This document shows, piece by piece, positions 36,501-49,760 of a DNA stretch of 64,000 bases; the first letter of the stretch is position 1, and each line of letters begins with the position of its first letter. The notes under the pieces were generated by a model, which did no database searches, had not been told where the DNA came from, and saw only the letters and a list, made by a program, of their open reading frames with translations. The stretch spans positions 205,593 through 269,592 of the forward strand of contig NMRA01000505.1 in assembly GCA_002633005.1 (NCBI GenBank), in the 5' to 3' direction. A program made the translations under genes and the position numbers. Source of the stretch: Phoronis australis (lineage: Eukaryota > Phoronida > Phoronidae).

Positions 36501-36589
36501 ACCCTTCACACATCGCAAGACCCCTTGTGGCAACATCAAACACTGGCCTGACCCGGAAGTCATCTATATATTAAAATGCTAAGTTTAGG
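33535..36589. other. Spacer, no gene recognised
   Basis: It holds a (GT)n run at about 34282-34335 and a CAA/CAG-rich stretch at about 35845-35885. A 138-codon ATG frame on the - strand (35911-36327) has no recognisable domain and is not called. Confidence 0.4.
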
Positions 36590-37087
36590 CCCGGATGTTG
36601 CCTTCGAGTCCGTCTGACAAAGACAACTCGAAACCAATTACGCGTTACACTCGACGCCTCCTTCCCTTCGTTCCTACGACGGAAAAAGTTCGGGTTCACG
36701 GCGGACGCAAAACCCCGGTGTTTTTTTCTTTGTCTTACCGACTCGTGGCCGCAGTTGCGGTGGACGCGCTTCTTTCTCACGAAGACTACTATTCGGGTGT
36801 ATTCGTCCGCAGCCTGCATTTACCGTTTACGTCTACTAGGTTGCGTGCTCAATTATTCGGCGGCGAGAGAAATCGAACAAACGATGTAACGTTGAATAAT
36901 TTTCCGAAATTCCAGTCAAGCGAATGCGCAGGCGGCCGCGGCATTTCACGCACACCCGTGCACCGCTGCGTACGAATACTTCATGTGCTGCGGTCGCGTC
37001 CGTTCTCATGGGTCTACTGCGAAACCACGGCTGGACTGTGAGAGTTCCTCGCGTATTTTTCCCGTTAAAAGTACTTTAATATCAAAG
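36590..37087 (+). promoter_or_regulatory. CpG-rich probable promoter and untranslated first exon
   Basis: A stretch unusually dense in CG dinucleotides for this window (for example GGCGGACGC, GGCGGCCGCGGC, CGGTCGCGTCCG) ends with ATCAAAG|GTAAGTGG, a near-perfect splice donor at 37088. The open frame across part of it (36595-37041) stops before the donor, so the exon is most likely 5' untranslated. I could not identify the downstream exons of this + strand gene. Confidence 0.45.
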
Positions 37088-40000
37088 GTAAGTGGTGAAG
37101 ATCTCAACCATTATTGCAGTCTTTAGTCCAGTGCCACTTTTTGTCCATTTTTTGCAAAAAGCAAACCGAGCCTCATATGCAATCACGCCAGGGTTTTCCT
37201 TCGTTTCATAAGGCCTACTACTATATACTATCCCAACACTTCAAAAGTTTCACGTTTCCGTATTAATCATTCATTTGGCCGCTTAATTTACGCGAGCCCA
37301 GGTGTGGAATCAGTCTTGCTCTCGAATATGGTCGTAAGTAGTAGACGATCGCACATGTTTGCATATTGGCTTCAATTTCAATTGTAAACAAAAGTGTTCG
37401 GAGTGTTCCACATCAGGTCACGTACCCAAGTCAACCGAGATGACAGTCATTAATGTAAACTTGACAGAATATTTCGAAATTGTTGCCTGTATTAGCCCTT
37501 TGGCTCATTGGACTGGAACAATATCCCCAGGGCACTATCTTTTAATGACTAAAAGATTGTGTTTCGTGTTGTAAACTTGAGTCGTTGGATAGTTCTAATC
37601 CAGAACCAGGTCAAACTACAAAACTAGACCAAATACAAAAAAATAAGTCACGGAACATCTCCCCCCACAGGGCAGCAAAGAAGAAAACAAGTAACCAGAT
37701 ACCTAATGACACTACTCTACTCTAAACTCGGTAACCATAAATAGTGCTATCAACACTATCCAAAGTAACATATTCCTTCACCTATTTTCTACGAAACAGT
37801 TTTCAAGTTACCAAATAAGATTGATGTCATCTCGAATCCCAGTCATGTTTTCATGTGTGTCACTTGCATGTTGTTACATGTATGTATGCTTAGTGTTATC
37901 CACAACCGAAACATCCAAACCTGTCCGAAAGACATAACTGCATACACTCGACCTGGCAGCCATTCTTTGTTATGGACAAACGTAAAGCCATTATGTTGCA
38001 GGTTACCCAAACCTGACGGGATTGTCGACAAACCTGTTGAAACGAAAGGTTAAAACTGGTTGTGGAGAACACTGATATCAAAATGACTACCAACTGTGCT
38101 TGACTCGGACCTTACAGTGTTTTTCTGTTCTTTTTTAAAGATAACGGTTACAACAAAAACAACTTAAGTTTGGAAATTTGTTTTTGTAAATACTTGATTA
38201 AAATCTTTGATTAATGGTTCAAAACTTCATCTTCATAATAAGAAATGAGGGAGCAAGAATTTTATTGGGCGTATCTACTCTGCCATTCCGAAGAATATTG
38301 AACTTTTCTGCTTACGAGCAGTACTCCTCCATGTACCTGGTCGAACATCATTTGAAGACCAGCCTATAATGCAGGCTCATGTACTAATTACGTTTAAAGA
38401 GGCGTGCATTAGACTCCATTCATGACAAAGCTGCTGTAGTCAAGACTGCCAAGACTGCTGCGATCTCTCTTTTGTCACAATCTGTTCGCACAGCAAAAGC
38501 CTCCACGCTCTCCCATGACGGAAATAGTACCAAGACAATTTGATTGAGGGCTTTGATCACTACAGCTACACACGTAAAGCGTACATTCAGAAATATATCT
38601 GTACATGTGAATTTGAGCTCTGGTAATAAAGACACATTGCATGTATGTACCTCGTGATATCACCATCATAATTTATGTATGGCGAAATAACAATAAAATG
38701 GTTGTTCAACAAAAACTCAAATGTTTCTTTTTCAGAACAAAAATTGATGACAACAACAAACAGTACCTAAAAACATTGTTAACAGCAGGGCTTGTTCGTC
38801 ATGTTTCATTTCCTAGCTTACAAATGTACCACCAGAGAAAATTCCCATGTCTAGCGGAGACAAGGGAAAGTTGAATCCCTTAAGCACGGGTTCCAGCTAG
38901 TTGGTAGTAACTGTTATGCCCGGGGCATTTTGCAGCATCGGCTCTGATTGTGAAGACTGATGAATGCATGAGACATCTGTGCGGAAATTGAATACTCTCC
39001 GACTTTTGTTGTTGTTGCAAAGTATAGCTTCAAAGAAAGATTACGGCTCGAAAACTCGGTGCGTTTTTGAACCATGTTTGGTTTTTGCCTACACCGAAAC
39101 CCAAAACAAATAAATGTTTTACTTTTTAATGAAATAGTACATTGTTTTCGCAGTCCCTAACAGTTGATCTAGTAACTGTAATTATCTTTAAATAGTAAGA
39201 ACCCCCAACCATTGTCCTAGGAAAGTCTGTGCATGTTTGCAGTGTGTAAGTTGTAACGAAGTAAAATTTCATTATCTAGGTCTACTAGGCTCTTGTGAAT
39301 ATGAAATTATCAAGATCCAGAAAGTGTTCGACGTATAGGAAAAAAGAATTATGGGTTTCACAAAATACCTGTATAAATACCAATTTACTCACCCGTTTCG
39401 CGACAGGCCACATAAAATAAGGTAAGAAGTCTTTTTACCGGTATATGAAGTATATAAGTTATCCAATGAAATATACAATTTTGTTATGTACACCAAACGA
39501 GATTTCTCCAGTGTTTCGCCGCACACAGGCAAAATATAGTAAAGTAAGAAGTCATTTTACCGGTATATGAAGTGCATGCGTTAAATTATACACAATGAAA
39601 TATACAAGCTTGTTATGCATACAAAAGTTATCCAATATCCACCGAAATTATCGCTACAAATCCGTGTTTTGAGTTACCACTTCTGGACAGCCAAGATCCA
39701 TCGTCTGCCCATCGTCGATGCCGGAAACCAACAACCTTCTTAATTTTTCACCAGCATTCTTGAGGCAGCGTTCACTTTCAGGTATAACCACTTCAAGCAA
39801 AGATTTGGTGTGGTTTGTCCATGTAGGCTTTTGATACTACTTCGATATCAAATCAACTGACCCCAACAGCGGTTATAAACAGACAGGTTCCAGTCAGTGT
39901 ACTGCAGTAAAGCTCCACCCCTTGTCAATTACCAAGCTGGTGTGCGGTCAAGCAATACACAATCACTGGCTTTTTAAGAGATATGTGTTTGAAACCGGGC

Positions 40001-41804
40001 CAAAACAACAACAATGGATTTTCAAGTTGATTTTATTTTTTCTCTTTAATACAGCTCAATAAGTAATGATTACGTCAATATAAAAATCTGAAAGCAGTCA
40101 TTTATTCCTTTCTTGCTACTTTAAATGGAGATGTGCAACGATGTCAAACCCGAGCTGTCAAAATCCCTACCGGATGCCTAAGCAATACGTAGTCCCTGTG
40201 GCATTCAGGTCAATGTAATTGCCTACCACATGCCATGCTACCGGTCTGTTGCCGGGTTCTTGACTATCACAGAAAGAACAATTACGTCTACTGCTTAGTT
40301 TGCTCCACATGAACGCCGAGCACAAAATTGAACGAGGGCTGCTTTTAGTGAACCGGCCTGCTCGTTATTTGGTTACAAGCACTTTTTTGCGCATTACTTG
40401 ATATGCCTAATTGGCAAAGGCTCATTTGAACCGACGTTTACTTAGTTCATTTATTCACTGGAATTCTTACACGGTTCCTAGCTGTACAAATCGGTATCGA
40501 GGTTCTCACGTTGCAAATTGAAGACTCGCTACCTGCTGATGGTCTGAGAGAATTGTATTGCCGTATTGCCGTTCAACACTATAGCCTTAATCTATTGGAT
40601 GTGTTTTGAATTTCAAGAGTAACACAGGGCTGTGGTTTTATGTAATAAATAATCGTCGAAATCTCTTTATTACTCTTGGTCCTCATCAGAATAACTCTTG
40701 ACTTGCACAATTCAATTTACTATGTTTAGAGTCACATTTTACAAGCAAATGTCACAATTCTAAAGTTAGCGTTCCGACGAATAAAAGGAGGACGTATTGT
40801 TATAACATTAGACGCTCGAGTTTTCCACAGGAATTGAGTGTGTGTGCAGCCAGAGGGGTGAATTTCAATAGGAATTTTTAGGCAATTTCCGTATGTAATT
40901 GCAGTTACAAATGCAACTGCACTGGTTAGGATTTCCGTTTGTAAAATATCGAATTTTCTTCTTTTTGTCATATTAATAAACGAAGCACTTAACATATTTA
41001 ACCAATTATTGCCGATTTCAACTACGTGTGGCCTAGCACAATTTTTAATCATAAATCTTTGAGCGCCAGTAGTGTGGTGAGAACAATTGTTTTAATTCAA
41101 CGCATACCGTCGCTGAAATCCAATCTCATTTAAAATAAGCACATTTCAGTACAAAGTAAACACATTTTTTATTCAAATTAGCATTATCTACACTTAACTG
41201 TCGCGTTCATGCGCAAGTTTTGTAGATAGGGCTTGATTGAGACAGCCAGATTGTTATCTTGACAGTTTGAAGACCTCTGCAATGTGCTACTTTCACTGTT
41301 GTCGCGAAACATCCCTGGATTACAACATAACCATCCTGTGTGCTATTCATGTGACCAAAGTTTCGAAATATGCCGTTCAATAAATTAAGCCACAATAGAC
41401 GATCAACGTTTTTAAATGTGTCGTTTAAGCACGCCCCTTGACGTCATGATGCATGCAAGTTAGTTCAACTGTCCCAGGTATGTTCCACGAAAGAAATTCG
41501 TCTTTGCGCCATCGGCTGACAGGATTGTTGTCCAATATACAGAATTGTCGATACATATTGCTAATGTATTGCAATAAACGCCCCATTTCGTGGTGGAGCG
41601 TGCAAGTTTTTTCTTTTACTTCGTTAGGTATTGCAATTGGCAAAAACAATGTTTATATAGGCATAATATCCGCCATCTTGTGTAACGACATTTGTACCTG
41701 CAGCCCATGTTTGTACACAGCTATTGATACACAAGTTTCGTGTCTAGTTCAAATATGACCTCAGAAGCAGCAAGCACATGTGTACATTTCCAGTTAGACA
41801 CTTG
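37088..41804. other. Probable intron or spacer, no gene recognised
   Basis: It may be the first intron of the + strand gene starting at 36.6-37.1 kb. It holds a 122-bp-spaced duplication near 39400-39610 and a CCGCCATCTTG word (YY1-like) at 41669. No coding exon was recognised. Confidence 0.35.
39405..39625. repeat. Two-copy tandem duplication, about 122 bp
   Basis: GTAAGAAGTC(T/A)TTTTACCGG begins at 39422 and again at 39544. Shared blocks include CCGGTATATGAAGT and CAATGAAATATACAA. Confidence 0.8.
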
Positions 41805-42974
41805 CAGCCGATTTCATAAAGGTGGTTTAAAGTTAAACCTGGTTTAAACAGGACTTAGACCAGGTTTAATGATAATCTGCATTTCATAAAGGTGGTTTAA
41901 ATTTTAGACCAGTGGTCTTGTAAAACCTGGTTTAACTCCAGTTTAGACCTGGTCTACGTCAGTTTTCATTTCACCAACGAGGTCTATATCCTTCAGACCT
42001 ATATTAAGATCTTAAACTATGTTTAACTTTAGACTTGGTCAGACCCAGGTTTAACTGTTAAATATGTCAGACTTGCATGGTATAGGTACAACTGAACGAT
42101 GCCGCGGTGTGCAATTGCGACGCAGTTTTAGAGCGAAAATGGACTATTTCCAATATTCAGGTTTACTACGACACGAGATCAAACGTAGCAGGGCCGGATC
42201 CAGGGTTTTTTAAAGGGGAGCGGACGGTCAAGGACTTTTTGAAAGGGGGACCAAGTCAACAATTTGAAAATTATAGATTTGATATCATTAAAATCAAGGG
42301 AAAAAGGGGGCTCCGGACCCCTTGACCCCCCTGGATCCGCCTATGCGTAGACCAGTACTTACTGGAGTGTGTCCTGCGGATTCCTCAGAATACGACTGGT
42401 CGATCAGGTCTCATCGTCGCAAGCCCTACGGATTTGACTTAAGACAGCATCCTCTGATTCTTCTGACTGAGTTCCACCTCCACTGTTCTCCGATTCAATG
42501 TTGCCGGGAAGGGTGTTGCCCCCCCTTTGGCCGCGAAAAATAAACACTAAAATAACACGGAAATAAATTTGGGCATTTATCATTTTACATCTAATCATCA
42601 GCATGTTCTTTAAAGTGTTTGTGTTGGGCACACAAATAACATTTTTCCTCATGAGAAAAGCTTTTAGATCTTTGTCGCTAATGTCTGCACTGATTCTACT
42701 GGTGTATGCCATTCTATACCCACGTGATCAAGGTTTCATTGAAACACTTCAATAGTTTCTTTGTTGGGTTTACCCAGATCGACACAGTTGGGTGCCTTTG
42801 ATACTTTAAGCCTGGTTCTACTGAACCAGCTCCCTGGTCTAGCAAAACCAGGCTTTCAGACTTTTAAACCATGTTGGTGAAATGAAAGTTAGGTCTAAAA
42901 TTAGACCAGGTTTAGGAAGACCAGGTTTAAGCCTTAAACCTGGTTTTGTTAAACCACCTTTATGAAATCGGCTG
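41805..42974. mobile_element. DNA transposon with 26-bp inverted repeats (PIF/Harbinger-like?)
   Basis: Perfect 26-bp terminal inverted repeats starting CAGCCGATTTCATAAAGGTG. TTG directly flanks both ends (41802-41804 and 42975-42977), a possible 3-bp duplication. The first 250 and last 170 bp are packed with variants of AAACCTGGTTTAA/TTAGACCAGG in both orientations, and the end sequence is partly repeated at about 41880, as expected of subterminal transposase-binding sites. A TTTCATAAAG-type end and a 3-bp duplication suggest PIF/Harbinger, but its usual target is TWA, so this is inference. No intact transposase. A - strand frame (42404-42712) has a weak helical SAP-like start (SDKDLKAFLMRKNV). 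A GGATCC-type MITE is nested at 42189. Confidence 0.75.
42189..42346. mobile_element. MITE with CAGGGGCGGATCC-type ends, copy 4, nested
   Basis: It begins CAGGGCCGGATCCAGG and ends CTGGATCCGCCTATG. GTAG lies directly left (42185-42188) and one base beyond the right end (42347-42350). The interior differs from copies 1-3 while the ends match. It is inserted in the 41805-42974 transposon, so it is the younger of the two. Confidence 0.8.
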
Positions 42975-45900
42975 TTGTTGTGCTTATAGGATCTATACCA
43001 TAAATCGTGGATCAATGCGACACATTAATTTCTATGGTATATCAGTATTTACATGAGCTCAATAAACTCTCACTACAGTCTCCTTCCGGTTGCCTTGCGA
43101 TCATTTGTGACTAAACTTAATGGCTGTAACGAGCGCGCTCTTGTTTGTCGTAACAAGTATGTAACTATTGATCACTTCAGCAAACAAGTGCATTGTTTTG
43201 GCATTTTAAACAGCTCACCTGCCACCCGGGAACGGTGACACTGAGCACATTCGATCGAGGCTGCGTTCCCGGCGGAGAGCAAAATTCCTCGCGAGAAAGG
43301 CTAGTGGGATCCTGAGCTTCAACTGTAATGCTATGGGATATGTTGTGAAGTTTTGTGTGATGTTGCGTTTTTCCGAGTTTCCTGGCATCTAAGGAACACT
43401 ACCAGGACCTGTGTTCTTCATCTTTCCCTCGTTGTCGGCAATTGACCTGTCGTCAGCATTATGACTGGCGGCTTAACTGACCAATCAGAACGCAGCATCC
43501 TTGACACACCTTCGTCTGTGTTTCCAAGCCGCCATTTTACCCGACAAACAACATGTTGTCGCTAAAGCGTACTATAGTCTATAGCTCAAAAAGTTGTGGG
43601 ATAAAAATTTTGAAACAGTATTGCATATGGCGTGTGTAATTCTGACACCTCGAGAACAATATCTCGTCACTTTTTGGTCATTCCCTAAGCCGAAAAGTGA
43701 TGTCGACTGTGTAAACACTGTAAATTGTGTGGGCGGCTACACGAGCAGCTAAGCTTGGCAATGTTGCTAGATTACTCAAAGATTAAATACAAATAATTTT
43801 GTTCCAAGATAAGTACATTTCACTTGGTGGCTATAGTGTAACAGGTCTGGGCACCTTTGTCTCATCTCCTGGATCCCAGCACACGTCTAGTCTAGTGGAA
43901 AAATCCCCGGAAATTGTTGTTTTTAAGGACAATTTATTTTTCATTTAATAATTCGACCTATAATGGCCACCGTTCTGTTTCATAGCAGACGTACATTTCT
44001 TATATTCATATACCCGTAGGCTAGCGTCCAATTGAACTTTTCACCAAAATTGACAGATTCGACCACCGGATTCATGCAGGGAGGGTCACTAGCTTACTGA
44101 ACTCAAAGACTCGTTCGAGCTCTCGTCACAAAAAATAAACAGTTAAATTACTTTTTGTTGCAAACCACTAGTATACACTACGCCTGTAGAGTTAGGGAGG
44201 TCTCATTCTGTAGTTGTTCACAACACGATACTTGGTTTGATGAAGCTTTAAAAAAAAACAATTTTAGGTATTTTTGAAAATGGTCACTTTTTCTCACTAC
44301 ACCAAACTTGTCATTTTTTCTTACCATACCACAGCTCAGTGATCATCCTACGTTTAAAATTAAATGAAAGTTACCCTTATGCAATAAAACTACAAAAAAT
44401 GTGAAATTCATCAAAAGGTTGGTCCTAAAACTTAAATATCTTTATGGTGCACTGGATTACGGCCAATTCCTTGCATTAATTTGACTTTTGGACACAGCCC
44501 TAGACTTACCGGAGCTAACTGTTTGCCTAGGATGAGATGAGCATGTGGCTGATTTTTTTAATCAAAATATTTCGCTCGAAGAATAGAAAAGTATAAACAG
44601 TGCTATCGACTCAACCTACTTTAATCGGGGAATCCCATCAGTTGTGACCTACTTTTCATTTGGAGGAATTTAGCAGATGACAGAATAAAAATATCGGCAA
44701 ATCTTCACTGATTTTGTTCAAAATATCCTCAAAAATATGGCATCGTACAGATAATTCGACTTTAAGGTACAAACCCAGCTTTACATGAACATATCGCATT
44801 GTATTTTTGCTGGCTCCGAAAAACTTTTCCTCGAACACTTATTTTTTCATAGTCGCCTTTACAAATTCCCAAATCATGAACGTACGATTTTCAGTTGAAA
44901 AGTATCGCATGTTGTCTTTGTCAAAGCGTTTTTAAAAGTGCCAAAAACACTCATCGATTCCACCAGGAAAGTCGTTTAGCGACAATGTGTTTGCCTCTGA
45001 CATCTTGTTCGTTTGTCGGATGTCACGCGACTTTTCGCAAGGGGGCGGAGCTTGCGATAGGTTAGTTGTTCGAAACGACGTTGCACTCCACATGTCGTGC
45101 AAATTGATCCAAAATATTCTCACACTCGGATTCGTCGCTCGTGAGTAGAAGGATAGTTTAACCGTAATTAACTGGTAAAGTAAATCACAGGCCTTCATTT
45201 CAGCGCTCTGTCTTGCAACAGCGAAAATTAACAATTAGTAATAGAATCCGGAAAAAAACAGGAAGGGATTTTATAGTTTTAGACATTTATACTCTTTGCT
45301 ACATGTAATTGGCAGGGAATAATTTCAAATATTTGTAATTCCATGTGGGCGTGTGAAATATGTGTACTTTTTAAACAAGAAAAATGACGTTAAACATTGA
45401 ATCTTGACAAAAGTGGAGACGCGCTTGATGAATGAGGGTGAATACGTTTTAGAAGACCTGAAAGTTTTTATCGATCGATATAGTTGTCTAAAGCGCATGA
45501 AGAAAAACCGCGGTTTTAGGAGCGATATATGGACAGGCGCTAACAGCATTGAACAAAACTGCTTAACAGAATCTTAAGGACAGGGTAGTTTTACACCACC
45601 CGCACTAGTAATTCAAAAAGTAAAAAACCGACCTCACTAGACATGTTTTGACCATAAATATCCATTTTCTTTATGCTTGTTTTTATGAACTCGCTTTTTA
45701 AATTATCAAACCAAGAACATATAACGTATATACGTCACATGTGACGGCTGCTCACGTGAACGTCTGGAAGAGAACTCTAGTAGGGTGTGGGCAACAGATA
45801 ACAAGTGTTAAAACATTAGACCTATTAAGCCTCTTTCAGTGATGGCTTGATTGAAACTGGTTTTGTCAGTACATGCCGTGTAGTACTTCAACGGAGGTTA

Positions 45901-48900
45901 CAACACTTATCAATGAGCGAAATCCGATGATACGTTTTCTCACAGTCGTCGCACGTATACTGCGTTTGTGGCGCTTGTCTATTCAGCAGTATCAACAGCT
46001 CACTATCAGGGAATTGCTATTTCGCCTACCTGTCCAAAAGCAAGAACAGCATGCTTGAGATTTCGGTTCGAGTACAGCCTGGAATAGATATTTCAATTAC
46101 CTCGGCCGTTGTTACAAAGATTTACGTGGGTTTTGTATTTTTTTTCAATAAAGCCATTCAATGCCGGTACAAGATGTGAAGAGTCTGTACTGCGTTCCGT
46201 ATACCTCGAGACATTAGCTTGCACGTTCATGAAACGGAAACAAGGAAATCAATCCCGCACTTCAACATTTCCTCTTGACCGACCAATCACTGAACAGTGG
46301 CCACTATTTTGCTAGGACAGGCAAGTAAGGTGACATTGTGAGTTCCCATTGAGTGTTTGCCTGGCAGTGCACATTTCACTGGACTCGACTGAAAACTATG
46401 AACAATGTGAAAAGTTGTCATTTCATCTCAGAACAGATTTACGAGACCACAGACATTGTTTTTAGCCATTTCACTTCCATCGAAAGGGAAACCAGGCTTA
46501 GAAAACGGGGTAAAAAACGCAAAATTCGACGACACTTTTCGGTCCAAAACCACAACCTCTCAAGTCTGAGCACAAGACAACACGATTCAAATTAAAGTAA
46601 ATTCAATACAGACTTCACAGATGTCGTCCAGAAATCATGCCACCCAACCAAATGTTTTTACAAGTTTGGGTTACTTAAGGGCAGATACCTGAAATTGCAG
46701 CAGATTCTTCAGTTACTCCAATGTAAAACTGTTACCATGGAGCAGCCATTTTGAAGATAAGGAAATTTGCGGCCAAACTAATGGACTTTTCAGATTAATA
46801 GCTTGCTGACAAGCACATCGTCCGTCACTAAGCAGATTCATTGAACCTGCATGTACTTGTAAGTCATACCTCAAAACTACCGCCAAACCTGTACTGCTCC
46901 AAGAATTCAATTTCCATGGAGTGCAAATTCACGTAAGTCGTGACAAAAGACTGTGCAGTGTCCTTTAATTTCCTGAGCATACTCGCGAAGAACTCGATTT
47001 TCACTCACGTGATTTTGCGAGGTCTTGCTTGATCTTGCACTTGTCCATATAAACTTCGTCTACGAAACACACTCCACTGGCTTGTTTCATGAAAAGTGAC
47101 TTTCGACTTGACAGAAAATTGATGAAAATAGGTTTAGCCAAGTGATTACATTTACGAGCTCATAACAGTATAGAAATAATTCATAGAAATTATCTCAGTA
47201 ACTAGCACTTGTGTATATGTACCCAAAGACAATTTTGGTCAGAAATTGTTGTGTGGAACGAAACACCAAATTCCTGACGTAGGATTCTTTAAAGCTGTAA
47301 GAGCCACTTTTCATGAAACGGATCTTGTGTCTATCTTAGGGACCACTATTTTGCGGGAGTGAGCTTATGAAGACCCACTGGCATGAAATTCTAGAAAACT
47401 AAAACTTTTTAATTTTGTTAGAAGGCAATTTTACTTTATTGCATTTTGTTTTCAATGCGGGACTGCGGGCATCAGGCCATGACTGCCATAGTGAATATCC
47501 AGTCTCGATGCAAACACATCACAAAAATAAAGATGACATCAATCTCATGCGACTAAAGAGTACTATGTTCTATTCACGTCCAGTAAAACTCAGTACACTT
47601 CATGCTGATAATTAACCTGTTGGACGCATGTTGATGAAAACTGGCGAGAGTCTGTTGGAGGCAGAAACACTGAGAAAGAATGTTGCACTTTTATCAATCC
47701 CAACTTTGCTTACGGAAATCGTAATTGGTAAAATATTCATACGTAATTTGTTGCCTGTGGTATCCATGTGCAGTTATGAAATACGAATTCCTATGGGAAT
47801 CATGTTGTTGACAAGGTTTCAAATGACGTCTCTCACCAGTTTTGAATTGATAATACCAGGTTAATTACAAGTGACCATGTCAGGACAACGTGGACGCGTA
47901 ATGTATGTAAACCTCCTGCGCAAGGGGTTGTGCATAAACCCGATGTGGTTGATATATTGAGAGCTTCTGGCTGTGACGGTGTGAATTGATGAATATAAGA
48001 AGCAAGTGAGAATACACCGAACTAATCAAAATGCGTGCAATTTAAAAAAAACTGTCCTTTTCAGGTAGCCACCTGAACTGGGATGTTTACCGAGATTTAC
48101 TGTACAGTGTAATTCAACAATTAACATTGGGTCGCGTGCTTAGGATTAGAGAATAAAGCTGGAGTGGAATGACTGCCAAACACAGCAGAGAGTGGACCAA
48201 GGCAATAGCAGACCTATCTATAGCTGACAAGGGAATGAAAGATAACCATAATAATGTGGATAAAGTTCAGATATAACGTGCCCAAATAACCTATTTATAC
48301 ACTTTGGTGGACCTGCAAATGTTGTGCTTTGTTGCTAAGGCACAATTCGTTTTGTCATCATTTTTAACAATGCAAACGTGAAAGAGGGCGTGTTCCAAAC
48401 ATGCAGAACCATTGTAGTTTGGACACGAGAGTTTCAAGCGCGATGAAGATTACGTGCAAGTAGTGAATAAAGAAACAAAGAAATATTTGCAGAACACTGT
48501 CTCCAGGTAATAATGGGCAATCTTCAATGATCATATGCAAATAAAACACAGCAAAAGTTAACTGTGGCCTAACTCTAGTAAACACTTTCCAAAACCACCA
48601 CGACGAAGTGAACTTATTTAATATTCAAATTAAATTTCGTTAAATTTCATACATTCCAAAATAAAGGATCATGATAATGCAACGTGTTGTGGTACCGTTT
48701 TCCAAGTTTGGGTTCCTAAGTTTTGTCCAAGTTAGTGCCGCAATCGTTGTCCATTCTCTATCTTCTGTATAATAACACATGCGAAACATTACGAACCTAT
48801 TTACAACGTGACGTCACAGCCGAAACAACGAACTGTTGGAATTATTCTTGGAGCAGGACTATGAAGCAGTAAAATCTGTTGTGTTATCTTGATTTCATTT

Positions 48901-49637
48901 CAATCCCCAATTCTCGTAAATGTCTGTCAGACATTCTCTGAAATCAAAGCAAGTGAACGGATAAATAAGCTGTCATTTACGGGGTGAGGTTTTAACGCGG
49001 TGGTTCCCGGTTCGAATTCGCGCTAAGGACAATTTTAGAAAATCTCTTCTTTCGTCGACAATGTCACTTTAAAACTTTAAGCCGCAAAAGACAGATAAGT
49101 GTAACTAAACGCATGTGACCGCTCTGTTTGTTGTCAAGATCTACATTTCATGTGAAAAATGTATCTTCAAAATCACCCGCTATTTTAAAAACCCAGTGGC
49201 GACTATGCAGCCTATAGTGACGTCACAACTTCGCTCAATACCTCGTTCAAATTCATCAACCAATTAGAAAAACACGGATGATGAAGCGCATTAATTGAGT
49301 CGGGCCTGAAAGCTCGTTGAAGCTGGAGTACAAACGGGGAGCACGTCAAATATTGATCGCAGTTGAACTAACAAAGATTTATAGACTATTGCATTAAAAT
49401 TCATCTCATTCGAGCCACTTCACTCAATATATCGAAAATTTCAGCCACAGGTGAACAAGAGAATAAGAGTGCTTAGATAACACCACGGTAAGTGCTTTAT
49501 CTGAGTCATTACATTGCATTAACGTTACAACTCATGTCCCGTTAGCACTACTAAAGCTCAAGTTGCCACAGTTTTCGTGTTCGGGTCAATTATGAAAACA
49601 TTGCCATTTTTACTAAAGTGGCATTTTGTAAACGTTG
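42975..49637. other. Long spacer, no gene recognised
   Basis: Many short frames on both strands, none with a recognisable domain. A tRNA B-box-like word (GGTTCGAATTC) at about 49009-49019 has no matching A box at the right distance. No long tandem repeat seen. Confidence 0.4.
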
Positions 49638-49760
49638 GACATGATAGGATGGGAAGAACACCTTGACAGAGACATGATAGGATATCAAGTACTATGGGAA
49701 GAACACCGTGACAGAGATATGATAGGATATCAAGTACTATGGGAAGAACACCGTGACAGA
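49638..49760. repeat. Tandem repeat, 45-bp unit, 2.7 copies
   Basis: Units start GACATGATAGGAT or GATATGATAGGAT at 49638 (shortened), 49671 and 49716, each ending AGAACACC(G/T)TGACAGA. Confidence 0.9.

Noticed and set aside
36595-37041. 148-codon forward frame across the CpG-rich block
   Set aside because: High GC lowers stop frequency; the frame ends before the splice donor and overlaps an equally open reverse frame, so it looks non-coding.
40732-41052. 106-codon ATG frame on the - strand
   Set aside because: No recognisable domain, no supporting signals; neighbouring frames are equally short and unrelated.
41665-41680. CCGCCATCTTG word, a YY1-like promoter motif
   Set aside because: A single short motif without CpG density or an adjoining exon does not support a promoter.
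48990-49030. tRNA B-box-like GGTTCGAATTC and a similar word near 59580
   Set aside because: Neither has a credible A box or cloverleaf at the right spacing.
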